In this document: one piece after another, positions 1-9,079 of the stretch | How the letters are laid out: every line of letters begins with the position of its first letter | How positions within the stretch are numbered: position 1 is the stretch's first letter | NCBI GenBank assembly: GCA_017482485.1 | Contig: JAFUMV010000117.1 | Span: 22,023 to 86,022 of the forward strand | DNA length: 64,000 nt | DNA from: Lachnospiraceae bacterium | Lineage (GTDB): Bacteria > Bacillota > Clostridia > Lachnospirales > Lachnospiraceae | Reading direction: 5' to 3' | Program-made: the position numbers and the translations under genes | Notes under the pieces: model-generated | Told to the model about the DNA's origin: nothing | Seen by the model: the letters and a program-made list of their open reading frames with translations, nothing else | The model's database searches: none

Positions 1-485
1 TTCAGGATGGAGGGGGAGGATTGAATCGCAGTAATCATTTCTTCTGAAATAAGCTTCTGATCCGTGATCAGTCCCTGCGCAGCGGACAGCGCAATGGCGG
101 AATCCGGATAGCAGATAATGACATCCGCAATGATCGGATAATAATCGGGATAGGACTTGATCAGGCTGCGCTGTTCCAAAAGGCTGGTATAATACCGGCT
201 TGGGGTAAGGGTGTTTTGGTTGATGAAAAAGGCAGTGAACTGATTCATGTTGGAAAGCCGGTTTAACTGAGAGGAAAGATCATACAATTCCGCGCAGAAA
301 TTTTCGGTCATATAGTGGTTGGTGGCCTGGGCGGATGCCTTGATTTCCTTTTGAATCTGCGCTTTTGACCAGGATAAAAACAGAAAACCCGCCAAAAGAA
401 CAGGCAGAATCGTGGCGATGACGATCAAAAAAAGGCGGAAAATAAGGGCTTTTGTGTGAAAAAAGAAATGTCTGTTATGATGCAT
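1..485 (-). CDS. Sensor protein, N-terminal part (YesM-like histidine kinase or AraC-type sensor), cut by window edge
   Basis: This is a partial gene that runs off the left edge; about 161 codons are visible. The start is the ATG read leftward from base 485, preceded on that strand by AAGGAG. The protein opens with a basic stretch and one strong membrane segment at about residues 16-40. An extracellular-type region follows, with short aromatic and acidic segments as in Cache-like sensor domains. Its position divergent to a sugar-binding lipoprotein operon is typical of YesM/YesN-type sensors or membrane-anchored AraC regulators. The catalytic or DNA-binding half lies outside the window, so kinase versus AraC regulator cannot be decided. 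The likely role, inferred from context, is sensing the sugar imported by the genes at 702-4348. Confidence 0.6.
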   Translation of the reverse strand, partial: MHHNRHFFFHTKALIFRLFLIVIATILPVLLAGFLFLSWSKAQIQKEIKASAQATNHYMTENFCAELYDLSSQLNRLSNMNQFTAFFINQNTLTPSRYYTSLLEQRSLIKSYPDYYPIIADVIICYPDSAIALSAAQGLITDQKLISEEMITAIQSSPSIL

Positions 486-701
486 ATGTTATCACTCCTT
501 ATATCCAGAATAACATGTCGAAAAAAAGGATTCAATTCACATATTTTAGCAAAGAAAAAATCCGGGGTCAAAAAGAAAAAATAAGTTAAACCAAACGGAA
601 AAACCGGGAAAATAATTGGAAGGCGGACCCTGAAAATGTGGAATGGAAAGCCGGTCGGAGATATTGTAACATCAGAGTATCAAAACAAGGAGGTACCGAT
701 T

Positions 702-2441
702 ATGGAAAAGAAAATGTTGGCGATGCTTTTGGGCATCAGTATGGTGACGATGTCTTTGGCCGGCTGCAGTCGGCAGGCTTCGGACACCTCATCCGAAAAG
801 GCAAAAGAGAGCGTAAGCGAGGCAGAAAGTGCAGAGGCCGAACAGACGGATGCCGGGGATGTGGAACAGGCGGCGGAAGAAATAAAGGATCCTTTGGGGA
901 AATATGAGGAAGAGATTACGCTTCGGGGCGCCTGGGGTAACAGCGGCGCAGCCGTTTTCTATCCCGGCCATGAAGGGCACGAATCCGCAGAAGACAACAT
1001 GTACATTACAGCCTATCAGGAAGAGCTGGGAATCAATGTGGTATATGACTGGATTTCTGAGGATGGAGAAGCGTATAAAACAAAATGGAATCTGGCGATG
1101 GCACAGAACAATCTTCCGGATTTTGGCGTGGTGGATTCCAATATTTATATGGCGCTTCGTGACGGCGGACTGATCATGGACATGTCGGAAGTTTTTGAAC
1201 AGTATGCCAGCGACACTTACAAGGAATGGCTGGATGCCGACGGCGGCATCGCAAGATCTTATGTAACGGAAGACGGAAAAATGTATGGTCTGCCCTTTGC
1301 CGGCAGTCAGCCGGATACCGTTCAGCTGATCTATATCAGACAGGACTGGCTGGATCAGCTCGGTCTGGAAGTTCCGGCAACAATTGACGAGCTGGTGGAT
1401 GTTGCCCAGGCTTTCGTGGACAGCAAGCTGGGCGGAGAACATACCTATGGCATCGCTTTCTGCGATAATTATGGGGACTACGATCTGTCATACAGAGGAT
1501 TTCTGGCAGGATACGGTGTTTATTTAAACGGATGGCAGCTGGAGGACGGCAAAGTCGTATACGGAACGACAAGGGATGCGAATAAAGAGGCGCTTCTGAA
1601 GCTGCAGGAAATGTACCAGAACGGTCTGATTGCGGAAGATTTTTCTGTCAGCCCGAAAGAAACGGTTAAGGAAAGCATTGCGGCCGGAGAAGTGGGAATT
1701 CTTTACGGCACTTTCTGGAATGGAACGGGCACCCAGGAAGCGAAGGAAATGAATCCGGATGCGGAGTGGGTCATCGCTGAGGTACCTACTGTGGACGGCA
1801 GCCCCGCACAGGGATTTGCGTCCGCTTCCAGCTCCAATTTTATTTTCGTCAATAAGGACTGTGAACATCCGGAAGCGGTTATGAAGATCATGAATCTTCA
1901 TATCGACAAGCTCAACAATGAAGACCCTGAAGTGGTGGCATATTATGGAACCCATGAGGCGCCTGAAGGGGAAGGAAATGTTGAGTGTCAGCATTATCAT
2001 GCATTTATGGGAAATAATGTCAATAAGCCCTGGAAAAACCTGAACCGTTATTTAGGCGTGCAGGAAATTCTGGAAACCGGCAATACGGAAGGCTATACCG
2101 CAGACGTTGTCAATAATTATAATTCCGTAAAAGAATATATGGAAACAGGAAATATGGACTGCTTCTTCCAGTATATGGTGTTTGGTCCTGAAGGCACCTT
2201 CAGCATCATCAACAAAATGAAGGAAGAGGGCCGGATTACCGCGGATGTTTACAGCGCATGTCCGACAGAAACCATGATCGATAAAAAGGATCTTCTGGAT
2301 GAGGCTCTGATGGCGGCGGTGTATAAGGTGATTATGGGAGAAGATATTTCGGTTTATGAGAAGGCCGTGGAAGACTGGTATAAAAACGGCGGTCAGATCA
2401 TGACAGACGAAGTGAATGCGTGGTACGCATCCAATCATTAA
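702..2441 (+). CDS. Extracellular sugar-binding lipoprotein (LplA-like, ABC transporter family 1)
   Basis: This is the solute-binding protein of a CUT1-type carbohydrate importer, anchored outside the membrane. The start is ATG 702, chosen because AAGGAGGT lies at 688-694; an upstream ATG at 636 in the same frame has no ribosome site and would hide the signal peptide. Residues 1-22 are a lipoprotein signal ending in the lipobox L-A-G-C with Cys22 lipidated. An acidic linker rich in Glu, Ala and Ser follows, and then a roughly 500-residue binding fold. The 579 residues fit the LplA/YtcQ group. Two permease genes follow, but no ATPase is present, so a shared MsmX-like ATPase encoded elsewhere is expected. 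The substrate is probably an oligosaccharide, judged from the GH99-like gene downstream. Confidence 0.9.
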   Translation: MEKKMLAMLLGISMVTMSLAGCSRQASDTSSEKAKESVSEAESAEAEQTDAGDVEQAAEEIKDPLGKYEEEITLRGAWGNSGAAVFYPGHEGHESAEDNMYITAYQEELGINVVYDWISEDGEAYKTKWNLAMAQNNLPDFGVVDSNIYMALRDGGLIMDMSEVFEQYASDTYKEWLDADGGIARSYVTEDGKMYGLPFAGSQPDTVQLIYIRQDWLDQLGLEVPATIDELVDVAQAFVDSKLGGEHTYGIAFCDNYGDYDLSYRGFLAGYGVYLNGWQLEDGKVVYGTTRDANKEALLKLQEMYQNGLIAEDFSVSPKETVKESIAAGEVGILYGTFWNGTGTQEAKEMNPDAEWVIAEVPTVDGSPAQGFASASSSNFIFVNKDCEHPEAVMKIMNLHIDKLNNEDPEVVAYYGTHEAPEGEGNVECQHYHAFMGNNVNKPWKNLNRYLGVQEILETGNTEGYTADVVNNYNSVKEYMETGNMDCFFQYMVFGPEGTFSIINKMKEEGRITADVYSACPTETMIDKKDLLDEALMAAVYKVIMGEDISVYEKAVEDWYKNGGQIMTDEVNAWYASNH

Positions 2442-2473
2442 TTGCAGTGTGAATGGAATAGTCAGCAGGTAAA

Positions 2474-2516
2474 TATGAAAGTACCGGTTATGTCTCCTGT
2501 AACTGGTACTTTCATA
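2474..2516 (+). promoter_or_regulatory. Long intercistronic hairpin between binding protein and permease genes
   Basis: A 17-base arm (2474-2490) pairs with 2500-2516 around a 9-base loop, with one G-U pair and no mismatch. No T-run follows. This is the usual place for an mRNA-stabilising hairpin that raises the level of binding protein over permeases, as in malE-malF. That role is inferred from position. Confidence 0.65.
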
Positions 2517-2535
2517 GATTTTAGAGGAGAAGGCT

Positions 2536-3456
2536 ATGAAAGAAAAAAAGAAGAAAGGTTTTTGGCGTACCATAAAAAAGGACGGAGCGCTTCATCTGAT
2601 GATTGCCATTCCTGTCATCATGCTGTTTGTTTTTCACTATATTTCGCTGGCAGGGATCATCATTGCCTTTCAGGACTATAAACCGGCCAAGGGCTTTTTT
2701 CAATCGGAATTTGTAGGGCTGGAGAATTTCAGGACTTTATTTTATACGCCGGGATTTCTGGTTTCTTTGCGCAATACGGTGATCATCGCATGCGGCAAAA
2801 TCGTGCTGGGAATTGTGGTGCCTGTGACCATAGCGCTTTTGCTGAATGAAATGAAAAAAAACGGCATAAAGAGGGTCATTCAGACGTTGATTTATCTTCC
2901 GCACTTCGTTTCCTGGGTTTTGCTGGCGGGCATTATCATTGAAATTCTCAATCCCAGAGATGGTCTGTTGAATCAGTTTTTGGGAATTTTCGGAGTGGAA
3001 CCGATTTATTTTCTGGGAGATGCGGATCTGTTTCGGCCGATTTTGTGGATAACGGACATATGGAAAGAATTCGGTTATTCCACCATTATTTATCTGGCGG
3101 CGCTGGCTGGAGTGGATACCGCTTTGTATGAGGCGGCAGCGCTGGATGGAGCGGGACATATGCAAAAAGTCTGGCATGTCACGCTGCCCGGAATTGCACC
3201 GACGATTGTTCTCATGATGACTTTGAAGCTGGGTTCCGTTCTGGATGCAGGCTTTGAACAGGTCTATAACCTGTACAGTGCGGTGACCATGGAAACCGGT
3301 GATATTATTGATACCCTGGTGTATCGGCTGGGAATCGGCGGCGGACAGTTCAGCATAGCGGCTACGGCGGGCCTGTTCAAATCGGTGATCGCCAGCGTGT
3401 TGATCGTGGTGTCTTATAAGCTGGCGTATAAGTTCAGCGGATATCGGGTTTTTTAG
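2536..3456 (+). CDS. Sugar ABC transporter permease, LplB-like
   Basis: This is the first of two integral membrane subunits of the sugar importer. The start ATG 2536 follows GAGGAGA at 2525-2531. After a Lys-rich cytoplasmic start there are about six membrane segments. The conserved EAA loop for contact with the ATPase is visible as E-A-A-A-L-D-G-A-G near residue 200. The 306 residues match the LplB/YtcP-partner family. The stop codon overlaps the ribosome site of the next permease, so the two are probably translationally coupled and form a heterodimer. Confidence 0.92.
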   Translation: MKEKKKKGFWRTIKKDGALHLMIAIPVIMLFVFHYISLAGIIIAFQDYKPAKGFFQSEFVGLENFRTLFYTPGFLVSLRNTVIIACGKIVLGIVVPVTIALLLNEMKKNGIKRVIQTLIYLPHFVSWVLLAGIIIEILNPRDGLLNQFLGIFGVEPIYFLGDADLFRPILWITDIWKEFGYSTIIYLAALAGVDTALYEAAALDGAGHMQKVWHVTLPGIAPTIVLMMTLKLGSVLDAGFEQVYNLYSAVTMETGDIIDTLVYRLGIGGGQFSIAATAGLFKSVIASVLIVVSYKLAYKFSGYRVF

Positions 3457-3466
3457 GAGGTTGTTT

Positions 3467-4348
3467 ATGTTTCGGAAAGAATCTCTGGGAAGAAAAATCT
3501 TCGTGATATTTAATTATGTATTTTGCAGTATCCTGGCCCTCGCCTGCATTATTCCGCTGATTCACATCCTGGCGATTTCGCTGAGCGACAAGGTGGCTGT
3601 GAACGCCGGAGAAGTGCTTTTATGGCCCGTGAATTTCACCTTTGCTTCCTATGAACATCTGTTGACCGAGGTGAAATTTTTCAGGGCGATGGGAGTGTCC
3701 GTTTTAAGGGTATTTTTAGCGGTCATCATTTGCATGACCATGACAATACTGGCCGGATATCCGCTGTCCAAAACGACCAGACAGTTTGCTGCCAGACAGT
3801 TTTATGTATGGTATTTCATGATTGCAATGCTGATCGGGGGCGGAATGATCCCCACATATCTGGTCATTGCCCAGATGGGGATGCTTGACACCATATGGTC
3901 CCTGGTGCTGCCGGGGGCAGTGAGTACATACAACATCATTTTGCTGCAGAACTATATCAAATCTTTGCCGGATGAAATCATGGAATCCGCGTTTGTGGAC
4001 GGAGCAGGGCACTGGATCACCCTATATAAAATCGTGCTGCCGCTGTGCAAGCCCGTGCTGGCAACCCTGGTGCTGTTTATCATGGTAGCGCATTGGAACG
4101 AATGGTTTAACGGACTGATTTATATGAACAGGCCGGAGCATTATCCCCTGCAGTCCTATTTGCAGACTATTGTGGTGGAAATTGACATGAGCATGATACA
4201 GAATGTGGATCCCACATTGCTGAATCTGACACAGAAGGGAAATAAAGCTGCCCAGATCTTTCTGGCGATGCTTCCGATTCTGTGTGTATATCCTTTCCTG
4301 CAGAAATATTTTACAGGCGGCATTGTGATGGGAAGCGTAAAGGGATAA
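3467..4348 (+). CDS. Sugar ABC transporter permease, LplC-like
   Basis: This is the second permease subunit of the importer. The start is ATG 3467, six bases after AGGAGG at 3455-3460; a TTG six bases earlier is in frame but sits directly on the ribosome site. There are about six membrane segments. The EAA loop reads E-S-A-F-V-D-G-A-G near residue 170, and the C-terminus ends G-G-I-V-M-G-S-V-K-G, which is typical of CUT1 LplC proteins. The length is 293 residues. It lies 10 bases after the LplB-like gene, and its expected partners are that permease and the lipoprotein at 702. Confidence 0.92.
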   Translation: MFRKESLGRKIFVIFNYVFCSILALACIIPLIHILAISLSDKVAVNAGEVLLWPVNFTFASYEHLLTEVKFFRAMGVSVLRVFLAVIICMTMTILAGYPLSKTTRQFAARQFYVWYFMIAMLIGGGMIPTYLVIAQMGMLDTIWSLVLPGAVSTYNIILLQNYIKSLPDEIMESAFVDGAGHWITLYKIVLPLCKPVLATLVLFIMVAHWNEWFNGLIYMNRPEHYPLQSYLQTIVVEIDMSMIQNVDPTLLNLTQKGNKAAQIFLAMLPILCVYPFLQKYFTGGIVMGSVKG

Positions 4349-4411
4349 GTGCGCCCTGAAAGGGGGCATGGCCGGCGGCGCAAACCGAAGATATTCAGGA
4401 GGAAATTTTTT

Positions 4412-6169
4412 ATGGAAAAGAAAAAAACAGTTTATGCAAATCTCTCCAATTTAACCGCGGTGGATCATCTGGGGCGCAGGCTGCCTGAGTATGGTGAGGT
4501 GAGAGAAAAACAGGACGGAAAAGTGGTGGCTCTTTTTTACTATTTGTGGCTTGGTTATCATGGAACAAACGGCCCCTATGATATTTCGAAGATTTTAGAA
4601 AAGCAGCCGGATGCCATGGAGCATCCGGAAAGTCCTGTGTGGCCGTCCTCCGCCAACGCGCCCATGCTCCATTGGGGGGAGCCCATGTTCGGGTATTATC
4701 TTTCCGAGGATGAGTGGGTGCTCAGACGGCATGTCCAGATGTTCATCGATGCGGGAATTGACGTGCTGTTTTTTGATGTGACCAACGGGTTTACTTACCG
4801 TAAGGCATATTTAAAGCTGTTTCGGATCCTTTCGGAACTCATGCGTGATGGATTTCCCGTTCCGAAAGTCGCATTTTATCTCGCTCCCGAAACCAGAGGA
4901 TGCGGCACCGGAAATATGATGGAACTGTGGGAACAGCTTTATGAGCCGCATCTGTATCCGGAATTGTGGTTTTACTGGAAAGGAAAGCCTCTGATTATCT
5001 GTCATTCGGCCAGGGCGATTCCGGATGAAATCCGGGAATTTTTCACCTGGAGAAGTCCCACCTGGAAGGATCCCAAAAGGCCGAATACCTGGGCCTGGGA
5101 GGGCAATCCCCAGAAGGTTGCGGTGGATGAATTTGGCAATCCGGAGGAAATTGCGGTGAACGTCTGTCGGGTGGGAGCAGATGCCTCTTATGACCCGAAA
5201 GGCTATTCCATCGGCATGAGTGACGGTTATTGGGGCGTGCCGGTGTTCGGACGTTCCTGGCACGATGGAGCCAGGGATACTCGGGAGAATGCCTCCCATT
5301 ATGGCTTTCATTTTCAGGAGCAGGCGGAATATGCGCTGAAACAGGATCCGCCGGTGGCGTTTTTATGCCAGTGGAACGAGTGGCTGGTTCCGTTTCTGAC
5401 ACAGGACACGATTGCCGCGCCCTCCTATCAGAAGGCACATTACATTCATTTTCAGGATGAGTTTGATGAGGAATACAGCCGGGATCTGGAACCCATGAAG
5501 GGCGGATATCAGGACGCCTATTATCTGCAGATGGCAGCCTTTGGCAGGCGACTTAAGGGGATGGAAAAACCCGCCGCAGAAACAGAAGAACATACCATTG
5601 ATATGAACGATTTTTCTTCCTGGGAGAGCGTGAGTCTGACCTACCGGGAATATACAGGGGATGTAAATCCCAGGGATTACAGGGCCTATGATGCGATCGG
5701 AAGGTATACAAATGATACCGGACGAAATGAGTTCAGAACATTAAAGGCGGCAGCGGATGCAGAATATGTTTATTTTTATGCGGAATGCTCCCATCCGTTA
5801 ACGCCGTCCACGGATCCAAACTGGATGCTGCTTTTTCTTAAAACAGAGATCGAGGCGCCCGCCTGGGAAGGCTATCAGTTTGTTGTGAACCGGAAAACGC
5901 CTTCTGAAAAAGAGGCTGTGCTGGAGCGCTGCTGCGCTGAGGGTCTTTATGAATGGGAAGAAGTAAAAAAAGTGGAGTGGTTCTGTCAAAAAAATCAGAT
6001 CCATTATAAAATCCCGAAAAAAGTGCTGGGACTGCCGGCGGAGGGAACTTTCAGGATCGCATTTAAATGGTCTGACAACATGCAGGAAGCGGATGTGATG
6101 GATTTTTATATCAACGGAGATGCGGCGCCCAGGGGCAGAATGAATTATCTTTATATTTTTGAAAAATAA
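4412..6169 (+). CDS. Cytoplasmic GH99/GH71-like glycan-active protein with C-terminal CBM9-like domain
   Basis: The start is ATG 4412 after AGGAGG at 4397-4402. There is no signal peptide, so the protein should act on imported glycans. Residues 25-400 read like an alpha/beta barrel of the GH99/GH71-like clan: an early F-Y-Y-L-W-L-G-Y-H segment, a D-V-L-F-F-D-V-T-N strand and a late F-L-C-Q-W-N-E-W strand, where the acidic pair could be catalytic. Residues 420-585 resemble a CBM9-type sugar-binding sandwich. It follows the importer by 63 bases and is probably co-transcribed. I infer hydrolysis of a mannan-like or similar imported oligosaccharide. The family assignment is by fold pattern and the substrate is unknown. 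Confidence 0.6.
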   Translation: MEKKKTVYANLSNLTAVDHLGRRLPEYGEVREKQDGKVVALFYYLWLGYHGTNGPYDISKILEKQPDAMEHPESPVWPSSANAPMLHWGEPMFGYYLSEDEWVLRRHVQMFIDAGIDVLFFDVTNGFTYRKAYLKLFRILSELMRDGFPVPKVAFYLAPETRGCGTGNMMELWEQLYEPHLYPELWFYWKGKPLIICHSARAIPDEIREFFTWRSPTWKDPKRPNTWAWEGNPQKVAVDEFGNPEEIAVNVCRVGADASYDPKGYSIGMSDGYWGVPVFGRSWHDGARDTRENASHYGFHFQEQAEYALKQDPPVAFLCQWNEWLVPFLTQDTIAAPSYQKAHYIHFQDEFDEEYSRDLEPMKGGYQDAYYLQMAAFGRRLKGMEKPAAETEEHTIDMNDFSSWESVSLTYREYTGDVNPRDYRAYDAIGRYTNDTGRNEFRTLKAAADAEYVYFYAECSHPLTPSTDPNWMLLFLKTEIEAPAWEGYQFVVNRKTPSEKEAVLERCCAEGLYEWEEVKKVEWFCQKNQIHYKIPKKVLGLPAEGTFRIAFKWSDNMQEADVMDFYINGDAAPRGRMNYLYIFEK

Positions 6170-6194
6170 AGGTCCTTAGACCCATAGGAGAAAA

Positions 6195-7052
6195 ATGATG
6201 TACATGTTATTGGTGCTGTCCGTGATGGCAGCAGCGTTAAACAGCATGCTTTTGCATAAGCTGCCGGCCTCAAAAAACATATTTGCATTCAATTTTTACG
6301 GTGCGCTGCTCTGGATTGTCATTCTGACAATGGCAAACGGGATGCATATTAGCCTGAGCAGGGAGGTTGTTTGGTGGGGAACTGCTTATGGTGCTGTCCA
6401 GGTTCTTTTTCTGGTTTTCAAGGCAAAAGCCATGGCAAGCGGTCCGGTTTCCATCACCACGTTGATCGGCAACTGTTCCATGCTGCTTTCCGTGGCGGCA
6501 AGCCTTCTTCTCTGGAAAGAAAAGGTGAGCGCCGGGCAGATATTGGGCCTTGTATGTTTGATGGTTTCGGTATTTTTGTGCACGCATGCAAAATCTGAAA
6601 TGCAGATGACCGGACAGTGGAAAGTAAACTGCATCCTTTTCTTTGTGCTGGCGGCCGGTGTGGGAATTGTGTTTAAAGGCTTTTCCCGCTCCGGCGCACA
6701 GGCAATGGCCGGCGATATGATGCTGTTTTCTTCGGTTGTCATGGCGCTGGCTCTTTGCATAATTTTGCTGCTGCAAAAAAGCAAAAAGAAGGATGCTGCG
6801 CTGCCAAAAACAGAACATTCCTATGGGATGCTGGTGATTTGCTGCGGTATTTTAAGCTGCATTTATAACCGGCTGAATATCAGCCTGTCCGGCGCCCTGC
6901 CCGGCATGGTTTTCTTTCCCTGCTTTAACGGAGGAGTCATTATCGTATCCGGCCTGCTGGGAAAATTTGTGCTGAAGGAAAAACTGACTCTGAGACAAAA
7001 TCTGGGACTTGTGATGGGAACGATGGCGGTTTTGGTCATAGGCATATTTTAA
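6195..7052 (+). CDS. DMT superfamily (EamA-type) transporter
   Basis: This is a polytopic membrane protein of 285 residues with about ten hydrophobic segments, arranged as two five-helix halves as in drug/metabolite exporters. Each half contains the usual short Gly-rich signature around the fourth helix (L-L-W-K-E-K-V-S in the first half, F-V-L-K-E-K-L-T in the second), which is the EamA hallmark. The start is ATG 6195 or ATG 6198, both served by AGGAG at 6186-6190. It lies 25 bases after the GH99-like gene, so it may belong to the same transcript. A sugar or metabolite export role is possible, but the substrate cannot be read from sequence. Confidence 0.8.
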   Translation: MMYMLLVLSVMAAALNSMLLHKLPASKNIFAFNFYGALLWIVILTMANGMHISLSREVVWWGTAYGAVQVLFLVFKAKAMASGPVSITTLIGNCSMLLSVAASLLLWKEKVSAGQILGLVCLMVSVFLCTHAKSEMQMTGQWKVNCILFFVLAAGVGIVFKGFSRSGAQAMAGDMMLFSSVVMALALCIILLLQKSKKKDAALPKTEHSYGMLVICCGILSCIYNRLNISLSGALPGMVFFPCFNGGVIIVSGLLGKFVLKEKLTLRQNLGLVMGTMAVLVIGIF

Positions 7053-7078
7053 ACTATATGGCTGCCCCGGCATTTTCT

Positions 7079-7125
7079 GCCCCTTCAGGGTACGAGGGCG
7101 TGTGTCCCCTGTACCCTGAGGGGGC
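7079..7125. repeat. Palindromic intergenic element, copy 1
   Basis: A 15-bp near-perfect inverted repeat: arm 7079-7093 pairs with 7111-7125 with one G-T pair, around a 17-base loop. Its right arm contains CCTGTACCCTGAGGG, which recurs exactly at 52247-52261 in another palindrome. No T-run follows in the plus direction, so it is not a clear terminator for the transporter gene. Confidence 0.6.
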
Positions 7126-7255
7126 GCGCCTACAATGATAGAATATCTGAAAAGTCTGACATGATACTGAAAGAAAGTTCCCATGTATTGTGATAGACTT
7201 ACATCAGTAAAATCAAAAAGGAAATGGCTTACACGCCGCAGAAAAAAGGGGCAAA

Positions 7256-8185
7256 ATGAATATTGTTGAAATAAAGAGCCACACATATACAGCAAAAATC
7301 AATTTGAGTCTGGGCGGAAACTGCATCAGTTTATATAACGCAGTTTACGATGCCCATATTTTAAGAGAACCCGATTATACCAAAGCGCTTGACAATCCCT
7401 TTCTTTATGGGATGCCGATTCTGTTTCCGGTAAACAGAATATCCGGCGGCAGATTTGAGTTTGAAGGAAGAGAATATGTGTTTCCGATAAATGAACCCGG
7501 CACAAACTGCCATCTGCATGGCAGCCTGCATCAGCAGGAGTTTCATGTGACTGCGCAGACTGATAACAGTGTGGTCTGTATTTATCGGTCCCGCAATCAT
7601 TATTTGGAGTTTCCCCATGATTTTGAGGTAAAGCTCGAATATAAGGTGACCGAGGAAGGATTGTTTCAGACGACGGAAATCACAAATCTGTCAGAGACGA
7701 ATATGCCGTGCCTGTTCGGATTCCACACCACTTTTCAGATTCCTTTTGTGAAAAAGGAATGTCGGGATGGTATAGTTTTAAAAGCAGAAGTGCTGGAGGA
7801 ATACGAGAGAGAGCGGCTTACTTATCTGCCGACCGGGAAAATACTTCCCGCCGATGAAACAACACAGAAACTGGTTAACGGTACTTTTGCGCCGCTCAGG
7901 GATAAAATCAGCAGACATTATGCTTCCGATCAGAAAGGGGATATGATTCTGTATGATGAAAGCCGGAATCTGAGCGTTGTTTATGAAAATGATAAAAAAT
8001 TTGACTTCCGCCTGATTTTCAATGGCGGCGCAGACGGATTTATCTGTCTGGAGCCGCAGAACTGCCTGGTGAATGCGCCCAATACGCAGCTGGCAGGTGA
8101 AAAGAAAGGATTTGATTATATTGGCCCCGGGGAGTCAAAGAAATATTTTTCCAAAATCAGCCTTATAAAAGGCGATATGAGATGA
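7256..8185 (+). CDS. Aldose 1-epimerase family protein (GalM-like)
   Basis: This 309-residue protein belongs to the galactose mutarotase superfamily, which interconverts alpha and beta anomers of free sugars. Visible family marks are the N-R-I-S-G-G-R-F segment near residue 60, the substrate-binding His in C-H-L-H-G near residue 80, a second His in F-G-F-H-T-T near 160, and a late acidic residue in C-L-E-P-Q-N near 265, the position of the catalytic Glu. ATG 7256 follows AGGGG. It lies 200 bases after the DMT gene, separated by the palindrome. It probably processes the sugar imported by the upstream transporter. Its exact sugar specificity is unknown. Confidence 0.85.
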   Translation: MNIVEIKSHTYTAKINLSLGGNCISLYNAVYDAHILREPDYTKALDNPFLYGMPILFPVNRISGGRFEFEGREYVFPINEPGTNCHLHGSLHQQEFHVTAQTDNSVVCIYRSRNHYLEFPHDFEVKLEYKVTEEGLFQTTEITNLSETNMPCLFGFHTTFQIPFVKKECRDGIVLKAEVLEEYERERLTYLPTGKILPADETTQKLVNGTFAPLRDKISRHYASDQKGDMILYDESRNLSVVYENDKKFDFRLIFNGGADGFICLEPQNCLVNAPNTQLAGEKKGFDYIGPGESKKYFSKISLIKGDMR

Positions 8186-8241
8186 AAGAAGGCGGGAGCA
8201 AATTAGTCACTGTTTCCCGGTGACGTGTACGCGAGGTGTTT

Positions 8242-8270
8242 TTGGGACTTTATTTTATGATGTGTATATG
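8242..8270 (+). promoter_or_regulatory. Possible SigA promoter (TTGGGA-17-TATATG)
   Basis: A -35-like TTGGGA at 8242-8247 and a -10-like TATATG at 8265-8270 are 17 bases apart and lie 40 bases before the GTG start of the next gene. Both boxes deviate from consensus, so this is only a candidate. Confidence 0.35.
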
Positions 8271-8309
8271 TTAAAATGAATCAAAGCAAATCAGAAGGGA
8301 GGGATCAGG

Positions 8310-8711
8310 GTGCGCATAAAGAATCGAAAGTTAATCTGTCTGATTCTGGCATTTTTTGTATTTGTGATGTGCGCAGATAATGCCAAAGCAGATGTTTCCC
8401 TGGTCCGTGCTCCTTTGAAACAGGCGAATTCCTATATTCTTTCCTCTGATGCTTCCTTTGAGAAGATTCAGCTTTGCACCACGGAAATGCTGGGCGTTCA
8501 TAACGACATCGGAATTCGTCAGACAACAGGCAGGTTTCTCAGTCAGAGAAGAGACCTGATGATCTGTCTGGCCCTTATTTTGCCGGAATTGTTGTCTTTT
8601 AATATCAGAAAATATCTGACGGATGGGCAGGTTTGGCAGGTGCCCGGTGCCGGTCTGGACAAACAGATCACAGCATATATACATAAATCTGATGGCAAAA
8701 AAAGAATCTGA
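8310..8711 (+). CDS. Hypothetical secreted or membrane protein, 133 residues
   Basis: I do not recognise this family. The start is GTG 8310, preceded by AAGGGAGGG at 8294-8303. Residues 1-28 form a signal peptide: a basic start, a hydrophobic core and an A-D-N-A-K-A-D end. A second hydrophobic stretch lies at about residues 82-97, after a twin-Arg turn, so it may sit in the membrane. It stands alone between the epimerase and a small single-span protein. Two Cys, one in L-C-T-T-E and one in the second hydrophobic stretch, are the only notable residues. Confidence 0.55.
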   Translation: MRIKNRKLICLILAFFVFVMCADNAKADVSLVRAPLKQANSYILSSDASFEKIQLCTTEMLGVHNDIGIRQTTGRFLSQRRDLMICLALILPELLSFNIRKYLTDGQVWQVPGAGLDKQITAYIHKSDGKKRI

Positions 8712-8821
8712 TCATTTTCCCCTATATTTATTTCGCCTGTGTGCGCACAGGCATTTTTGCAGTGGCAGGAAAACAGATGAACTGTCATAGCTTATCATAC
8801 TGAAAAATAAGAAAAAGTAAG

Positions 8822-8854
8822 GCATACAGAAATGGTATGCTTATTTCTGTATGC
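8822..8854 (+). promoter_or_regulatory. Perfect 12-bp hairpin upstream of small ORF
   Basis: GCATACAGAAAT (8822-8833) pairs exactly with ATTTCTGTATGC (8843-8854) around a 9-base loop. It has no T-run, and the ribosome site of the 46-residue ORF starts nine bases later, so it may end the upstream message or shape the leader of the small gene. Confidence 0.5.
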
Positions 8855-8872
8855 TTCATATGGAGGCAGGAA

Positions 8873-9013
8873 ATGACGCAGGATATTTTTGTAGGATTAT
8901 TATGTGTAGTGGCAGCGGTGGCAGGTGTATGGTGCCTGTGGGCAGAACGCGGAAGATCTTCTAAAAAAGATAAAAAGGAAGGTCCGAATAAGGACGACAC
9001 CAAAAAGCGGTGA
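8873..9013 (+). CDS. Small single-span membrane protein, 46 residues
   Basis: This small ORF begins at ATG 8873 after a GGAGG-type site at 8862-8866. Residues 4-24 are a single hydrophobic helix rich in Val, Ala and Leu with two Cys. Residues 25-46 are strongly basic and acidic, with repeated Lys-Lys pairs and no hydrophobic residues, so a cytoplasmic tail is expected. The reading frame and ribosome site support expression. The family and role are unknown. It could be a small membrane regulator or a peptide involved in stress response, but nothing here proves it. Confidence 0.5.
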   Translation: MTQDIFVGLLCVVAAVAGVWCLWAERGRSSKKDKKEGPNKDDTKKR

Positions 9014-9079
9014 GTCCGGATGGTCAGCCGATCAAAATCGGTCTGTTTTTCACCGGAATAGGTGCTTGAAACTTCACGC

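Noticed and set aside
789-1442. Long minus-strand open frame over the binding protein gene
   Set aside because: It is a codon-bias shadow of the real gene, with no ribosome site or recognisable protein.
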